64,000 nucleotides of DNA. Source: Candidatus Planktophila sp. Lineage in GTDB: Bacteria; Actinomycetota; Actinomycetes; Nanopelagicales; Nanopelagicaceae. The notes under the pieces were generated by a model. It was not told where the DNA came from, did no database searches, and saw nothing but the letters and a program-made list of their open reading frames with translations. Made by a program: the position numbers and the translations under genes. Below, piece by piece: positions 1 to 8,935 of this stretch; position 1 is the stretch's first letter; each line of letters starts with the position of its first letter. The stretch spans positions 190,557-254,556 of the forward strand of contig BGOJ01000001.1 of assembly GCA_003569185.1 (NCBI GenBank). Reading direction: 5' to 3'.

Positions 1-31
1 TGACACCTGCGCCAATTACCACTGCATGCAT
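1..31 (-). CDS. 5' end of a divergent Rossmann-fold (FAD/NAD-binding) oxidoreductase, partial
   Basis: Read on the minus strand from an ATG at 31-29, the sequence encodes [10 protein letters not shown] before it leaves the window. Hydrophobic residues followed by GxG within the first ten codons are the usual start of a dinucleotide-binding beta-alpha-beta fold, as in FAD-dependent oxidoreductases. The gene is divergent from prpB, with about 100 bases between the two starts. Only ten codons are visible, so family and function cannot be assigned; a chance match is possible. Confidence 0.45.
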   Translation of the reverse strand, partial: MHAVVIGAGV

Positions 32-131
32 GATGTTAAGTTATCGAAGATGTGGCAAATGTCAATTACTAAGGTTGAAAATAAGTGCAAAATATAGTTT
101 TTTTGGACCAAGTGATAGATTAAGAGATGTG

Positions 132-1000
132 ATGATGCAAGCAGGGGATCTATTTAAAAAAGCACTCAAAGATGAGTCCCCATTGCAGATCGTTGGGGTT
201 ATAAATGCCAACCACGCACTCCTTGCTGAACAATCAGGTTATAAAGCGATCTATCTATCTGGTGGTGGAGTTGCAGCTGGCTCTTTGGGTGTGCCAGATC
301 TTGGAATTACAGAATTAGAGGATGTATTAACTGATGTTAGAAGAATTGTTAATGTAACCAAGCTACCACTTTTAGTAGATATAGATACCGGCTTTGGTCC
401 ATCTGCCTTTAATATCGCAAGAAGTATTACCTCACTGATTGCAGCAGGAGCAGCAGCTGCTCATATTGAAGATCAGGTTGGCGCTAAAAGATGTGGGCAC
501 CGCCCAAATAAAGAGTTGGTTTCAAAGCAGGAGATGGTTGATCGAATTAGCGCAGCTGTCTCTGCCAAGGGTGATAACTCCTTCGTAATTATGGCAAGAA
601 CTGACGCCCTCGCTGCTGAGGGAGTGGACGCTGCCCTTGATCGCGCAAAGGCTTATGTGAAGGCTGGAGCGCAAATGTTATTTGTTGAAGCAGTTGATGA
701 TTTAAAGATCTATCAAAGATTTGCTGATGAGGTTAATGTGCCAATCCTGGCAAATATCACTGAGTTTGGTTTAACCCCAATGTTTACCACGGGGAGTTAA
801 AAGCTGCCAAGGTTTCAATGGCACTTTATCCACTATCTGCCTTTAGAGCGATGAATAAGGCGGCCCTTGAGGTTTATCAAAGTATTAAAGCAAATGGCAC
901 CCAAAAAGAGGTGCTCAATAAGATGCAAACCAGGGATGAGTTATATAAGAGCATTAATTACTATGAGTATGAAAAATCCTTAGATAGATTCAACAAATAG
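132..1000 (+). pseudogene. prpB: Methylisocitrate lyase PrpB, interrupted by a -1 frameshift
   Basis: PrpB cleaves 2-methylisocitrate to pyruvate and succinate, the last step of the cytosolic methylcitrate cycle for propionyl-CoA. The sequence shows the isocitrate-lyase-superfamily active site KRCGH (about 487-501) and the metal-site stretch VDIDTGFG. I start at the ATG at 132 (or 135), because the alignable family sequence begins near [10 protein letters not shown]; the upstream in-frame codons look non-coding. The first frame stops at 798-800 just after FGLTPMFTT. The expected continuation ([17 protein letters not shown]) is present one frame over, up to the stop at 998-1000. One G missing from the GGGG run at 791-794 explains this. 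Apart from that the protein is full length (about 290 aa). It lies 7 nt before prpC, so the three genes probably form an operon. Either a sequence error or a recent mutation. Confidence 0.9.
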
Positions 1001-1007
1001 TTAAATA

Positions 1008-2147
1008 ATGAGTGAGGTAAGAGTAAAAAAATCAGTTGCACTCTCAGGAGTTGTTGCCGGAGATACCGCCCTTTCAACTGTTGGACATACTGGTAATGAT
1101 CTTCACTACCGTGGGTATGAGATAAATGATCTAGCTCAAAATTGTGAGTTTGAAGAGGTTGCCTACCTAATTCTTTATGGATCACTTCCAACCAAGGGGC
1201 AATTAGCAGATTACAAAGCTCAGTTATCAAAATTACGAGAGCTGCCAGATCAAGTTAAAATAATCTTAGAAAACCTTCCTAAAACAGCCAACCCAATGGA
1301 TGTGGTTAGAACTGCTACCTCTGCCCTTGGTAGTTTCTACCCAGAGGATGAAAAACATGATGCGCAAAGCGCGCTGCTGGCTGCAAATCGGTTAATTGCA
1401 GCCTCACCATCTGCTCTTTTGTACTGGTATCACTTCTCCCACTTTGGCAAAAAGATCACGCTAAGTACTGATGCAGATGGGGTAGCAGAGCATTTCTTGC
1501 AATTATTCTTACAAGAAAAGCCAAAGCAATCTTGGGTGAAGGCAATGCAAGCATCCTTAATCTTGTATGCAGAGCATGAATTCAACGCCTCAACCTTTAC
1601 CGCCCGGGTTATTGCCGGTACTGGATCAGATATTTACTCATCCATAACCGGTGCCATTGGTGCATTACGTGGACCAAAACATGGTGGTGCTAATGAGGTC
1701 GCACTTGAAATTCAACAACGTTACAAATCAGCAGATGAAGCAGAGATTGATATCAAGAAGAGATTGGAAGTTAAAGAGGTTGTAATTGGCTTTGGTCATC
1801 CGGTCTACACAATCGCAGATCCAAGAAATCCAATTATTAAAGCGATTGCTAAATCAATCTCTACAGAAAACAATGACTTAAAGTTATTTGATGTGGCGCA
1901 GCGGATTGAATCTGTGATGATGAGTGAGAAGAAGATGTTCCCAAACCTTGACTGGTTTTCAGCTGTTGCCTACCACCAGATGGGTATTCCCATCACCTTC
2001 TTCACCCCAATCTTTATCTTCGCTCGCCTTACCGGTTGGAGTGGGCATGTGATGGAGCAGCGAGTAGATAATAAGATTATTAGACCTGCTGCTAATTACA
2101 CAGGACAAGCTAACCGAGCTTTTGTCCCAATAGATGATCGTGGGTGA
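1008..2147 (+). CDS. prpC: 2-methylcitrate synthase / citrate synthase family
   Basis: Condenses propionyl-CoA with oxaloacetate to 2-methylcitrate, the entry step of the methylcitrate cycle. At 379 aa it matches the short type II-like citrate synthases used as methylcitrate synthases. The conserved blocks are visible: GPKHGGANE (catalytic His near residue 225), GFGHPVYT (His near 263) and NLDWFSA (catalytic Asp near 314). The ATG at 1008 follows the prpB stop by 7 nt and the gene ends 4 nt before prpD. No strong Shine-Dalgarno is seen, so translation is probably coupled. Sequence alone cannot separate methylcitrate from citrate synthase; the placement between prpB and prpD decides the call. 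Confidence 0.9.
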   Translation: MSEVRVKKSVALSGVVAGDTALSTVGHTGNDLHYRGYEINDLAQNCEFEEVAYLILYGSLPTKGQLADYKAQLSKLRELPDQVKIILENLPKTANPMDVVRTATSALGSFYPEDEKHDAQSALLAANRLIAASPSALLYWYHFSHFGKKITLSTDADGVAEHFLQLFLQEKPKQSWVKAMQASLILYAEHEFNASTFTARVIAGTGSDIYSSITGAIGALRGPKHGGANEVALEIQQRYKSADEAEIDIKKRLEVKEVVIGFGHPVYTIADPRNPIIKAIAKSISTENNDLKLFDVAQRIESVMMSEKKMFPNLDWFSAVAYHQMGIPITFFTPIFIFARLTGWSGHVMEQRVDNKIIRPAANYTGQANRAFVPIDDRG

Positions 2148-2151
2148 GTAG

Positions 2152-3606
2152 ATGAGTTCAAACTTCACAAAATCTAATACTCCCTATGATCAAGAGATAA
2201 TTGATATTGCAGATTATGTTTTAAATTATGAGATTAAATCCCCACTTGCATATGAGACTGCTTGGCATTGCTTTATCGACACAATTGGTTGTGGTTTAGA
2301 GGCGCTTGAATATGAGGCTTGCACCAAGTTATTAGGCCCAGTAGTTGAGGGATTAAAGATTGAAAATGGTGCAAGAGTTCCAGGCACTTCATACCAACTA
2401 GATCCAGTAACAGCAGCATTTAATATAGGAGCTGCAATTAGATGGCTTGATTACAACGACACCTGGCTTGCTGCTGAGTGGGGTCATCCATCAGATAATT
2501 TGGGCGCAATTCTTGCAGTTGCTGATTGGCTAAACCGCAATCCAAAGTTTGCAGCAAAGAGTGATTTCACAATGCGTGATTTATTTACCGCAATGATTAA
2601 AGCCCATGAGATACAGGGGTGTATTGCACTTGAAAACTCCTTTAATAAGGTTGGTATTGATCATGTGGTCTTAGTAAAAGTAGCCTCAACTGCAGTTGTT
2701 GCGCAGATGATGGGATTAAGTAGGGATCAAATACTTGCAGCTCTTTCTCTTGCTTGGGTGGATGGTCAATCACTTAGAACATATCGACACTTTCCAAATG
2801 CTGGATCTAGAAAATCTTGGGCGGCAGGAGATGCCACATCCCGCGCTGTTCGTCTTGCACTGATAGCTAGAGCAGGTGAGATGGGTTATCCAACTGCATT
2901 AAGTGCAAAAACTTGGGGTTTTTATGACTCTTCCTTTAGAGGCAATAAATTTGTATTCCAACGTCCATACACAGAGTATGTAATGGAGAATATTTTATTT
3001 AAGATTTCCTACCCTGCTGAGTTTCATGCTCAAACTGCGGTTGAAGCGGCAATGATTTTAAATAAAAAGTTAGCCTCCCTTGGAAAAACATCAGATGATA
3101 TTGCCAGCCTTTCAATAAGAACCCATGAAGCATGTATTCGAATTATTGATAAAAAAGGTGAGCTGAAAAATCCAGCAGATCGTGATCACACCATTCAATA
3201 TATGGTGGCAATTCCATTGATCTTTGGCAGATTAACAGCCCGTGATTATGAGGATGATGTGGCAGCAGATCCAAGAATTGACGCACTACGTGTCAAGATT
3301 AATTGCACAGAGGATAAAGCTTTCTCTGCTGATTACCATGATCCACAAAAGCGATCGATTGCCAATGCGATGACCATTACTTTAATTGATGGCACAGTAT
3401 TGGATGAGGTTGTTGTTGAGTATCCAGTGGGACATAAGAGGCGGCGGGAAGAAGGTATTCCACTTCTAAAGCAGAAGTATCAAACAAACTTGACTCGTAT
3501 TTTTGATGCATCCCAGAAGGTGAAGATTGAAGAGTTAACTTTAGATTATGAGAAGTTATCTGCAGCTCGGGTGGATGCGGTTATGGATTTGTTTGTAAAA
3601 AGATAA
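2152..3606 (+). CDS. prpD: 2-methylcitrate dehydratase, MmgE/PrpD family
   Basis: Dehydrates 2-methylcitrate to 2-methyl-cis-aconitate. The 484-aa product has the usual length of bacterial PrpD and family stretches such as WLDYNDTWLAAEWGHPSDN near residue 100, which lines the active site in MmgE/PrpD proteins, and RAYRHFPNAG-like text (here RTYRHFPNAGSRKSW) near 212. It is the last gene of prpBCD and its stop is separated by one base from the 3' end of the convergent tRNA-Lys. No dedicated methylaconitate isomerase or aconitase gene is in view, so hydration of the product must be done by an aconitase encoded elsewhere. Confidence 0.93.
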   Translation: MSSNFTKSNTPYDQEIIDIADYVLNYEIKSPLAYETAWHCFIDTIGCGLEALEYEACTKLLGPVVEGLKIENGARVPGTSYQLDPVTAAFNIGAAIRWLDYNDTWLAAEWGHPSDNLGAILAVADWLNRNPKFAAKSDFTMRDLFTAMIKAHEIQGCIALENSFNKVGIDHVVLVKVASTAVVAQMMGLSRDQILAALSLAWVDGQSLRTYRHFPNAGSRKSWAAGDATSRAVRLALIARAGEMGYPTALSAKTWGFYDSSFRGNKFVFQRPYTEYVMENILFKISYPAEFHAQTAVEAAMILNKKLASLGKTSDDIASLSIRTHEACIRIIDKKGELKNPADRDHTIQYMVAIPLIFGRLTARDYEDDVAADPRIDALRVKINCTEDKAFSADYHDPQKRSIANAMTITLIDGTVLDEVVVEYPVGHKRRREEGIPLLKQKYQTNLTRIFDASQKVKIEELTLDYEKLSAARVDAVMDLFVKR

Positions 3607-3607
3607 G

Positions 3608-3680
3608 TGGGTTGTGAGGGACTCGAACCCCCGACCCGGTGATTAAGAGTCACCTGCTCTACCAACTGAGCTAACAACCC
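3608..3680 (-). tRNA. tRNA-Lys (anticodon CTT)
   Basis: On the minus strand the 73-nt sequence folds as a cloverleaf: acceptor GGGTTGT / ACAACCC with discriminator A, D-arm GCTC...GAGC, anticodon arm GGTGA-CTCTTAA-TCACC giving anticodon CTT, and a T-arm with GGTTCGAGTCC. The CCA end is not encoded. It is convergent with prpD. Confidence 0.96.
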
Positions 3681-3784
3681 GGCTCTTTACTACTGGCCGA
3701 CCCTATCAGCACTTTAATGGTGGGGTTACTCTCATTTAATGCGCAGTTTGCATGCCCAATTAAGGTTTTTTCAGGTTAATCATT

Positions 3785-3790
3785 TAGATT
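3785..3790 (+). promoter_or_regulatory. Likely -10 element of a leaderless gdh transcript
   Basis: TAGATT lies 6 nt upstream of the glutamate dehydrogenase ATG, which would place the transcription start at or next to the start codon. The AGGAG at 3791-3795 is only 1 nt from the ATG, too close to work as a normal Shine-Dalgarno sequence. No convincing -35 is seen. Confidence 0.45.
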
Positions 3791-3796
3791 AGGAGT

Positions 3797-5035
3797 ATGA
3801 CAACGACGTCAGGTGTTTCTGCCTTTGCTGAGGTTAATGAGTTAGTAGCCCAAGCCGGTTCGGTCTTAAATTTAAAAAAAGGTTTAGTAGATGCAATTAG
3901 CGCTTGTGAGCGCGAGGTAACAATATCTATTCCACTACATCGAGATAGTGGCATTGAAGTCTTAACTGGTTACCGTGTGCAGCACTCAAGTGCCAGAGGA
4001 CCAAGAAAGGGTGGAATTAGATTTCACCAAGATGTTGATATTGATGAGGTTCGAGCACTTGCCTCTTTGATGACTTGGAAGACTGCCTTGATTGATGTGC
4101 CATTTGGTGGTGGCAAAGGTGGGGTAACAGTTGATGCCACCAAATTAACTCCCCTTGAAAAAGAGGAGGTAATAAGAAGATGGACTAGAACATTGATTAA
4201 TGTTTTAGGACCAAATCGAGATATTCCAGCTCCTGATTTAGGAACTGATGCGCAAACTATGGCATGGCTGATGGATGAGTTTCATAGATTAGAAGGATTT
4301 CAACCAGCTTGTGTTACCGGCAAACCAGTTGGTTTATTTGGAGCTCCTGGCAGGGAGGAGGCAACTGGTCGTGGTGTTGCCCAAATAACAGCTGCCACCT
4401 TGCAACAAAATAATAAAAAGGTAGAGGGTGCAACTGTTGCAATTCAAGGCTTTGGAAATGTTGGCAGGTATGCCGCCCTGGTCTGCCAAGAGCTTGGCAT
4501 GAAGGTAATAGCACTCTCTGATATGTCTGGTGGCATAGTGGATAAAAAAGGAATTGATATAAAGGCGATCTTTGATGTGAAGAGTTTGGCAGATGTAAAA
4601 AATGAAAACCGGATTGGATCAGCTGAAGTACTTGAGGTTGAGTGTGATGTCTTAATTCCAGCAGCCTTGGGTAATGTAATTAATGACTCAAATGTGGACA
4701 AGATAAAGGCAGCATTTATTGTGGAGGGCGCTAATCAGCCAATTATGACAAGTGCGGATAAGAAGCTGCGGGCAAACAATATTGTTATCGTCCCTGATAT
4801 TTTGGCAAATAGTGGTGGTGTGATGGGCTCCTACTTTGAGTGGACTCAAAATATTCAACAATTCTCCTGGCCAAAGGAGAAGTTTCGTGCCGAGCTTGAT
4901 GTGAGAATGCAAACTGCATTTGTTAATGTAAATGAGACCGCTAAAAAGTATAAGACTGATCTACGCTCTGCTGCTTTTATTGTCTCAGTTGCTAGAGTGG
5001 CAGAGGCCTTTAGTGTTAGAGGATCTTTAGTTTAA
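3797..5035 (+). CDS. gdhA: Glutamate dehydrogenase (Glu/Leu/Phe/Val dehydrogenase family)
   Basis: Interconverts glutamate and 2-oxoglutarate plus ammonium using NAD(P). The 412-aa length fits the RocG/GudB-type hexameric enzymes. The substrate-binding stretch GPRKGGIRFH (near residue 70), the catalytic-lysine motif PFGGGKGGV (near 100), APDLGT with its catalytic Asp (near 150) and the Rossmann motif GFGNVG (near 219) are all present. The gene is monocistronic, between the minus-strand tRNA-Lys and tRNA-His. Cofactor preference cannot be read with confidence, and the symbol is given by family only. Confidence 0.9.
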   Translation: MTTTSGVSAFAEVNELVAQAGSVLNLKKGLVDAISACEREVTISIPLHRDSGIEVLTGYRVQHSSARGPRKGGIRFHQDVDIDEVRALASLMTWKTALIDVPFGGGKGGVTVDATKLTPLEKEEVIRRWTRTLINVLGPNRDIPAPDLGTDAQTMAWLMDEFHRLEGFQPACVTGKPVGLFGAPGREEATGRGVAQITAATLQQNNKKVEGATVAIQGFGNVGRYAALVCQELGMKVIALSDMSGGIVDKKGIDIKAIFDVKSLADVKNENRIGSAEVLEVECDVLIPAALGNVINDSNVDKIKAAFIVEGANQPIMTSADKKLRANNIVIVPDILANSGGVMGSYFEWTQNIQQFSWPKEKFRAELDVRMQTAFVNVNETAKKYKTDLRSAAFIVSVARVAEAFSVRGSLV

Positions 5036-5054
5036 AAGCTTAAAATTAATAATG

Positions 5055-5131
5055 TGGGGTGAGCGACGGGGCTCGAACCCGCGACATCCCGGACCACAAC
5101 CGGGTGCTCTACCAGCTGAGCTACGCCCACC
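5055..5131 (-). tRNA. tRNA-His (anticodon GTG)
   Basis: Minus-strand cloverleaf with anticodon arm CCCGG-TTGTGGT-CCGGG (anticodon GTG). A seven-pair acceptor GTGGGCG/CGCTCAC is preceded by the extra G-1 (complement of C5131), which faces C73, the histidine identity feature. CCA is encoded (complement of 5055-5057). Confidence 0.96.
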
Positions 5132-5203
5132 ATGTTTACTGCTTGGCTAATGATACGGCAAAACTCCTTAAACTTTTTTCAACCATTATTTACGCATATT
5201 TAC

Positions 5204-5752
5204 TTAGGGAATAAAGATTGCGCTGCGGTAGTAATCAAGCTCTGCAATGGAATCCCTGATATCACCTAAGGCGCGGTGGTTGCCATCTTTGGCAGGGGCG
5301 GCAAAGTAGGTTTTTGGATACCACCTTCTGGCTAACTCTTTTATGGTTGAAACATCAATAGTTCGATAATGCAGGTAGGCATTTAACTTTGGTAGATCTC
5401 TGGCAATAAAGGCGCGATCAACATAGACAGAGTTTCCAGCCAATGGAGATTTTCCTTCCGTTGGTGCATACTTTTTTAAGTAGGTAATAATCGCATCATC
5501 AGCGGATGCAAGGGTTGTGCCATTTGGGATCTGCGTGATTAGGCCTGAGCTGGTGTGCATATTTTTAACAAATTCATCCATGGCATCTAACTTGGATTGC
5601 TCACATTTGATTACTAAATCCACACCCTCACCCAACACATTAAGTTGGGCATCAGTTACTAAAACCGCGATCTCAACCAGGGCATCTTTATTGATATCTA
5701 GCCCGGTCATCTCACAATCGACCCAGATTAGGTGTGGCAGATCTTGGCTCAT
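5204..5752 (-). CDS. orn: Oligoribonuclease (DEDDh 3'-5' exoribonuclease)
   Basis: Degrades 2-5 nt RNA fragments and pGpG-type dinucleotides to mononucleotides in the cytoplasm. The 182-aa protein has the DEDDh signature: VDCEMTGLD (Asp12, Glu14), YVDRAFIARDLPKL with the second Asp near 111, and HRALGDIRDSI with the final His and Asp near 160-165. It is divergent from pstC. Upstream of its ATG there is a -10-like TAGGCT with an 8-nt gap and no Shine-Dalgarno, so the transcript may be leaderless. Confidence 0.95.
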   Translation of the reverse strand: MSQDLPHLIWVDCEMTGLDINKDALVEIAVLVTDAQLNVLGEGVDLVIKCEQSKLDAMDEFVKNMHTSSGLITQIPNGTTLASADDAIITYLKKYAPTEGKSPLAGNSVYVDRAFIARDLPKLNAYLHYRTIDVSTIKELARRWYPKTYFAAPAKDGNHRALGDIRDSIAELDYYRSAIFIP

Positions 5753-5787
5753 AGGTGATTAGCCTATTGGGTTGATCTGTCTAAATA

Positions 5788-5820
5788 GTTCACCGTTAGT
5801 TCACCTTAGTTTTACCCGAT
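5788..5820 (+). promoter_or_regulatory. PHO-box-like triple direct repeat upstream of pstC
   Basis: Three 11-nt units stand in tandem: GTTCACCGTTA (5788-5798), GTTCACCTTAG (5799-5809) and TTTTACCCGAT (5810-5820). Actinobacterial PhoP operators are 11-nt direct repeats with core GTTCACC, so the sequence and period both fit. A possible -10, TAAATA (5828-5833), lies just downstream, so PhoP bound here would sit over the -35 region of the pstC promoter as an activator. No phoR/phoP is in the window. Confidence 0.8.
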
Positions 5821-5859
5821 AGCCCCATAAATAAGTGGGGTAAATAGCAGGATTGCCAC

Positions 5860-6840
5860 GTGAGCCTGAGCATGCAAGAGAAAAAAACCATCCCATCCCC
5901 AAGGAAAATCACCACCGAACCACGTTTTACCGACAAGGTTTTTCGAGGTGTGGTAACTAGTGGTGGATTAATTGCTGGCCTACTTCTTGGCTTAATTGGA
6001 TTCTTTTTAGTCTTTAATGGTTTTGAAGCGATGCGCTCTGCTGGTCTTTCATTTCTTACCGGCTTTGATTGGGTCGATGCAATTCCAGAGAATGGTCAAG
6101 CTGCCTCTTATGGAATTGGTGCGATGTTATACGGAACTATTGTTACTGGAATTTTGGCGATGATTATGGGCGTGCCAGTTGCAGTTGGTACCGCTTTGTT
6201 CCTTTCTTACTACGCACCGGAGTGGATTAAAAAACCAATGGTGGTAGTAGTTGATGTAATGGCAGCAATTCCATCAATTGTTTATGGCTTATGGGGTTAC
6301 TTTGTTTTAATGCCACATGCTGAGTACTGGGCAAAGTTAATTCATAAGTACTTTGGTTTTATTCCATTTTTTGATATGCCAGCGCCAGTCTTTACCAGAT
6401 CCCCTTTTATTGCAGGTTTAGTTCTTGCCATCATGATTATTCCAATTGTTACCGCGGTATCGCGTGAGGTATTTGCCCAAACACCACTTGAGCGAATTCA
6501 AGCAGCTTACGCTCTGGGTGCTACCAAGTGGTCGATGATTAAAGCGGTTGTCTTCCCGTATGGCAGAGGCGGTGTTATTGGTGGAGCGATGTTGGGATTG
6601 GGACGAGCATTAGGTGAGACAGTTGCCGTTTACACAGTTTTGAATTTAGTTTATGACATAAGAATTGAAGTTTTGCTAAGCGCCGGCGGCTCTGTTGCCT
6701 CCATGATTGTTAATAAGTTTGGTGAGGCAGATCCAGTTGAGCTTCAGGCATTAATGGGCGCAGGCTTTGTGCTCTTTATGGTGACCTTATTGGTTAACTT
6801 CTTAGCTAATTACATTATTAATAAGACAGCTAGAGAGTAG
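5860..6840 (+). CDS. pstC: Phosphate ABC transporter permease PstC
   Basis: One of the two membrane subunits of the high-affinity phosphate importer. The 326-aa product has a hydrophilic N-terminus of about 30 residues and about six membrane segments. The binding-protein-dependent permease EAA-type loop AAYALGATKWSMIKAVVFP lies near residues 216-234. The start is a GTG at 5860 with CAGGA 7 nt upstream; an in-frame ATG at 5872 is the alternative. It follows a PHO-box-like operator and is 4 nt from pstA. First gene of the phosphate cluster. Confidence 0.93.
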   Translation: MSLSMQEKKTIPSPRKITTEPRFTDKVFRGVVTSGGLIAGLLLGLIGFFLVFNGFEAMRSAGLSFLTGFDWVDAIPENGQAASYGIGAMLYGTIVTGILAMIMGVPVAVGTALFLSYYAPEWIKKPMVVVVDVMAAIPSIVYGLWGYFVLMPHAEYWAKLIHKYFGFIPFFDMPAPVFTRSPFIAGLVLAIMIIPIVTAVSREVFAQTPLERIQAAYALGATKWSMIKAVVFPYGRGGVIGGAMLGLGRALGETVAVYTVLNLVYDIRIEVLLSAGGSVASMIVNKFGEADPVELQALMGAGFVLFMVTLLVNFLANYIINKTARE

Positions 6841-6844
6841 AAAG

Positions 6845-7900
6845 ATGAGCCAAACTACCCTTAACGTTAAGCCTGAGCACCCATGGAAGTTAACCCCAAA
6901 GGATTTAGTAACAGATTTACTTGGCGCACTTTTTACATTACTTAGCACCTTAGCAATTGTTGGATTCTCACCCCTTAAGGGCAAGTTAGGTTTTGCCCTC
7001 ACCTTAATTGTGATGGCAATTGTTACTGCCACCGTTATGAGTTGGATTAGATTAGATCGAAAAGCGGCCGTCAACTCCTCAACTACTGTATTGGTTTATA
7101 TCGCAGCCTCATTTGTAATCATGGCGTTAGCCTCTGTGCTTTATGAAATTATCAGATTAGGCGCTCCTGGTTTTTCTCTCTCCATCTTTACTAAAGATAT
7201 GTCAGAGACAGCTTCTGATATGCCACTTACCGAGGGTGGTTTACTACACGCGGTAATTGGAACTGCTTACATAGTCACCTTTGCCACATTAATTGCCACC
7301 CCAATTGGGATCCTAACCGCGCTATATATTGTTGAGGTTAAAGGCAGATTTGCAGGAACAGTAAGATTTTTTGTGCAGGCGATGAGTGGTGTGCCATCAA
7401 TTGTGGCTGGTTTGTTTATCTTTGCATTTTGGATGATTCAATTAGGAAATTCCTATTCAGGAATTGCTGGCGGCTTTGCTTTAACGGTATTGATGATTCC
7501 AACTGTGGCAAGAACAGCGGAGGAGGTTTTGAAGTTAATCCCGCAAGATCTTCGTGAGGCAGGATTAGCACTTGGTGCTACTCAATGGCGAACAGTTGCG
7601 ATGGTGGTAATTCCAGCAGCCCGTAGCGGATTAATTACTGCAGTTATCTTAGGAATTGCACGTGTTGTCGGTGAGACTGCGCCTTTGTTGTTAACTATTG
7701 GTGGGGCGGATGCGATTAATTTAAATCCAACCGCTGGCAACATGTCAGCCTTTCCATACTACGTCTGGAAGAACCTTCTTATCGGCAGTGAGAATGCGAT
7801 TAGTAGAGCCTGGCTTGGTGTCTTTGTATTAATGATTTTAGTTTTAATATTTTTTGCTCTAGCTAGGTACTTTGGCGCAGCAAAGGGAAGTAGAAAATGA
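6845..7900 (+). CDS. pstA: Phosphate ABC transporter permease PstA
   Basis: Second membrane subunit of the phosphate importer, pairing with PstC. The 351-aa product begins with two predicted membrane segments (about 25-70), followed by the transport domain with the EAA-like loop [22 protein letters not shown] near 235-257 and [14 protein letters not shown] after it. This is longer than the ~290-300 aa of many PstA proteins because of the N-terminal membrane pair. The gene ends in an ATGA overlap with pstB, so the two are translationally coupled. Confidence 0.93.
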   Translation: MSQTTLNVKPEHPWKLTPKDLVTDLLGALFTLLSTLAIVGFSPLKGKLGFALTLIVMAIVTATVMSWIRLDRKAAVNSSTTVLVYIAASFVIMALASVLYEIIRLGAPGFSLSIFTKDMSETASDMPLTEGGLLHAVIGTAYIVTFATLIATPIGILTALYIVEVKGRFAGTVRFFVQAMSGVPSIVAGLFIFAFWMIQLGNSYSGIAGGFALTVLMIPTVARTAEEVLKLIPQDLREAGLALGATQWRTVAMVVIPAARSGLITAVILGIARVVGETAPLLLTIGGADAINLNPTAGNMSAFPYYVWKNLLIGSENAISRAWLGVFVLMILVLIFFALARYFGAAKGSRK

Positions 7901-8823
7901 GTAATCAAAATGAATCAGGCAATCGAGAGGATAATATGAGCCAAATGACCGGAAAGCAGACAAGTACAAGTAGGCCTACGCCAGCATCGGGTGCTACTCG
8001 CTCACTTGGTGATGTGGCATCAGCACGAACAGTCAACGCTGGCAAGCCCAACTCCGGTGGCAGTGGCCTTGAAGCAAGAGGAGTACATGCCTGGTTTGGT
8101 AAGAAACATGTTTTAGAAGATATCTCAATGGATTTTGCAACTGGAACTGTTACGGCATTAATTGGTCCATCTGGTTGTGGAAAATCAACATTTATCCGCA
8201 CCTTAAACCGAATGCATGAGTTTATTCCAACCGCTGCCCTTGCCGGTCAGGTATTACTAGATGGCAAGGATGTTTATGAGCCAGGGGTTGATGTAACAAA
8301 GATTCGTCTTAAGGTAGGAATGGTTTTCCAAAAACCAAACCCATTTCCATCAATGACTATCAAAGAGAATGTTTTGTCAGGCTTGAAGTTATCTCAAATT
8401 AAAATTGAAAATTCAGATGAGTTACTTGAGAGCTGCCTAAAACGAGCTGGCTTGTGGGATGAGGTTAAGGATCGACTTAATGAGTATGGTGGCTCCCTTT
8501 CTGGTGGTCAACAACAACGTCTATGTATTGCCCGATCCCTGGCAGTTAGCCCACAGGTTTTACTGATGGATGAACCATGCTCTGCCCTTGATCCAGGATC
8601 TACTCTTCGAATTGAAGAGACAATTCGTGAGCTAGCAAACACCATGAGCGTTGTAATCGTTACCCACAATATGCAACAAGCTGCCCGAGTATCTGATTAC
8701 ACCGGCTTTTTCCTATCCGATGGTGGCCCTGGTCGATTGGTGGAGAGTGCAACTACGGTTGAGATCTTTACTAATCCAAAGCAGAAGCGCACTGAGGATT
8801 ATGTATCTGGCAGATTTGGTTAA
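7897..8823 (+). CDS. pstB: Phosphate ABC transporter ATPase PstB
   Basis: Cytoplasmic ATPase that powers phosphate import. Walker [10 protein letters not shown] begins near residue 90, the ABC signature LSGGQQQR near 202 and Walker B VLLMDEP near 220, followed by the PstB-typical switch region with [12 protein letters not shown]. The ATG at 7897 overlaps the pstA stop by 4 nt. It gives a low-complexity Ser/Thr/Gly-rich extension of about 55 residues before the ABC core, which begins around [12 protein letters not shown]. An internal ATG at 7936 could be the true start. The extension is unusual for PstB (normally about 255-260 aa). Confidence 0.93.
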   Translation: MSNQNESGNREDNMSQMTGKQTSTSRPTPASGATRSLGDVASARTVNAGKPNSGGSGLEARGVHAWFGKKHVLEDISMDFATGTVTALIGPSGCGKSTFIRTLNRMHEFIPTAALAGQVLLDGKDVYEPGVDVTKIRLKVGMVFQKPNPFPSMTIKENVLSGLKLSQIKIENSDELLESCLKRAGLWDEVKDRLNEYGGSLSGGQQQRLCIARSLAVSPQVLLMDEPCSALDPGSTLRIEETIRELANTMSVVIVTHNMQQAARVSDYTGFFLSDGGPGRLVESATTVEIFTNPKQKRTEDYVSGRFG

Positions 8824-8839
8824 TTTCTAGACACCAATT

Positions 8840-8872
8840 GTTAACTTAACTTACATATCTAGTTCACCAGAA
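8840..8872 (+). promoter_or_regulatory. Degenerate PHO-box-like repeat upstream of pstS
   Basis: Units GTTAACTTAAC (8840-8850), TTACATATCTA (8851-8861) and GTTCACCAGAA (8862-8872) keep the same 11-nt phase as the repeat before pstC. The last unit carries the full GTTCACC core. This suggests that pstS has its own PhoP-controlled promoter and can be made in excess over the transporter subunits. The first two units are degenerate, so confidence is moderate. Confidence 0.55.
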
Positions 8873-8935
8873 AAACCTTGGTAATTACCCTTACTTAACT
8901 AAGTTTGCCTCAACAACCCGATTCAAGGAGGCGTT

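Noticed and set aside
75-98. prpB promoter from TTGAAA and TATAGT
   Set aside because: The spacing (12 bp) is too short for a vegetative promoter.
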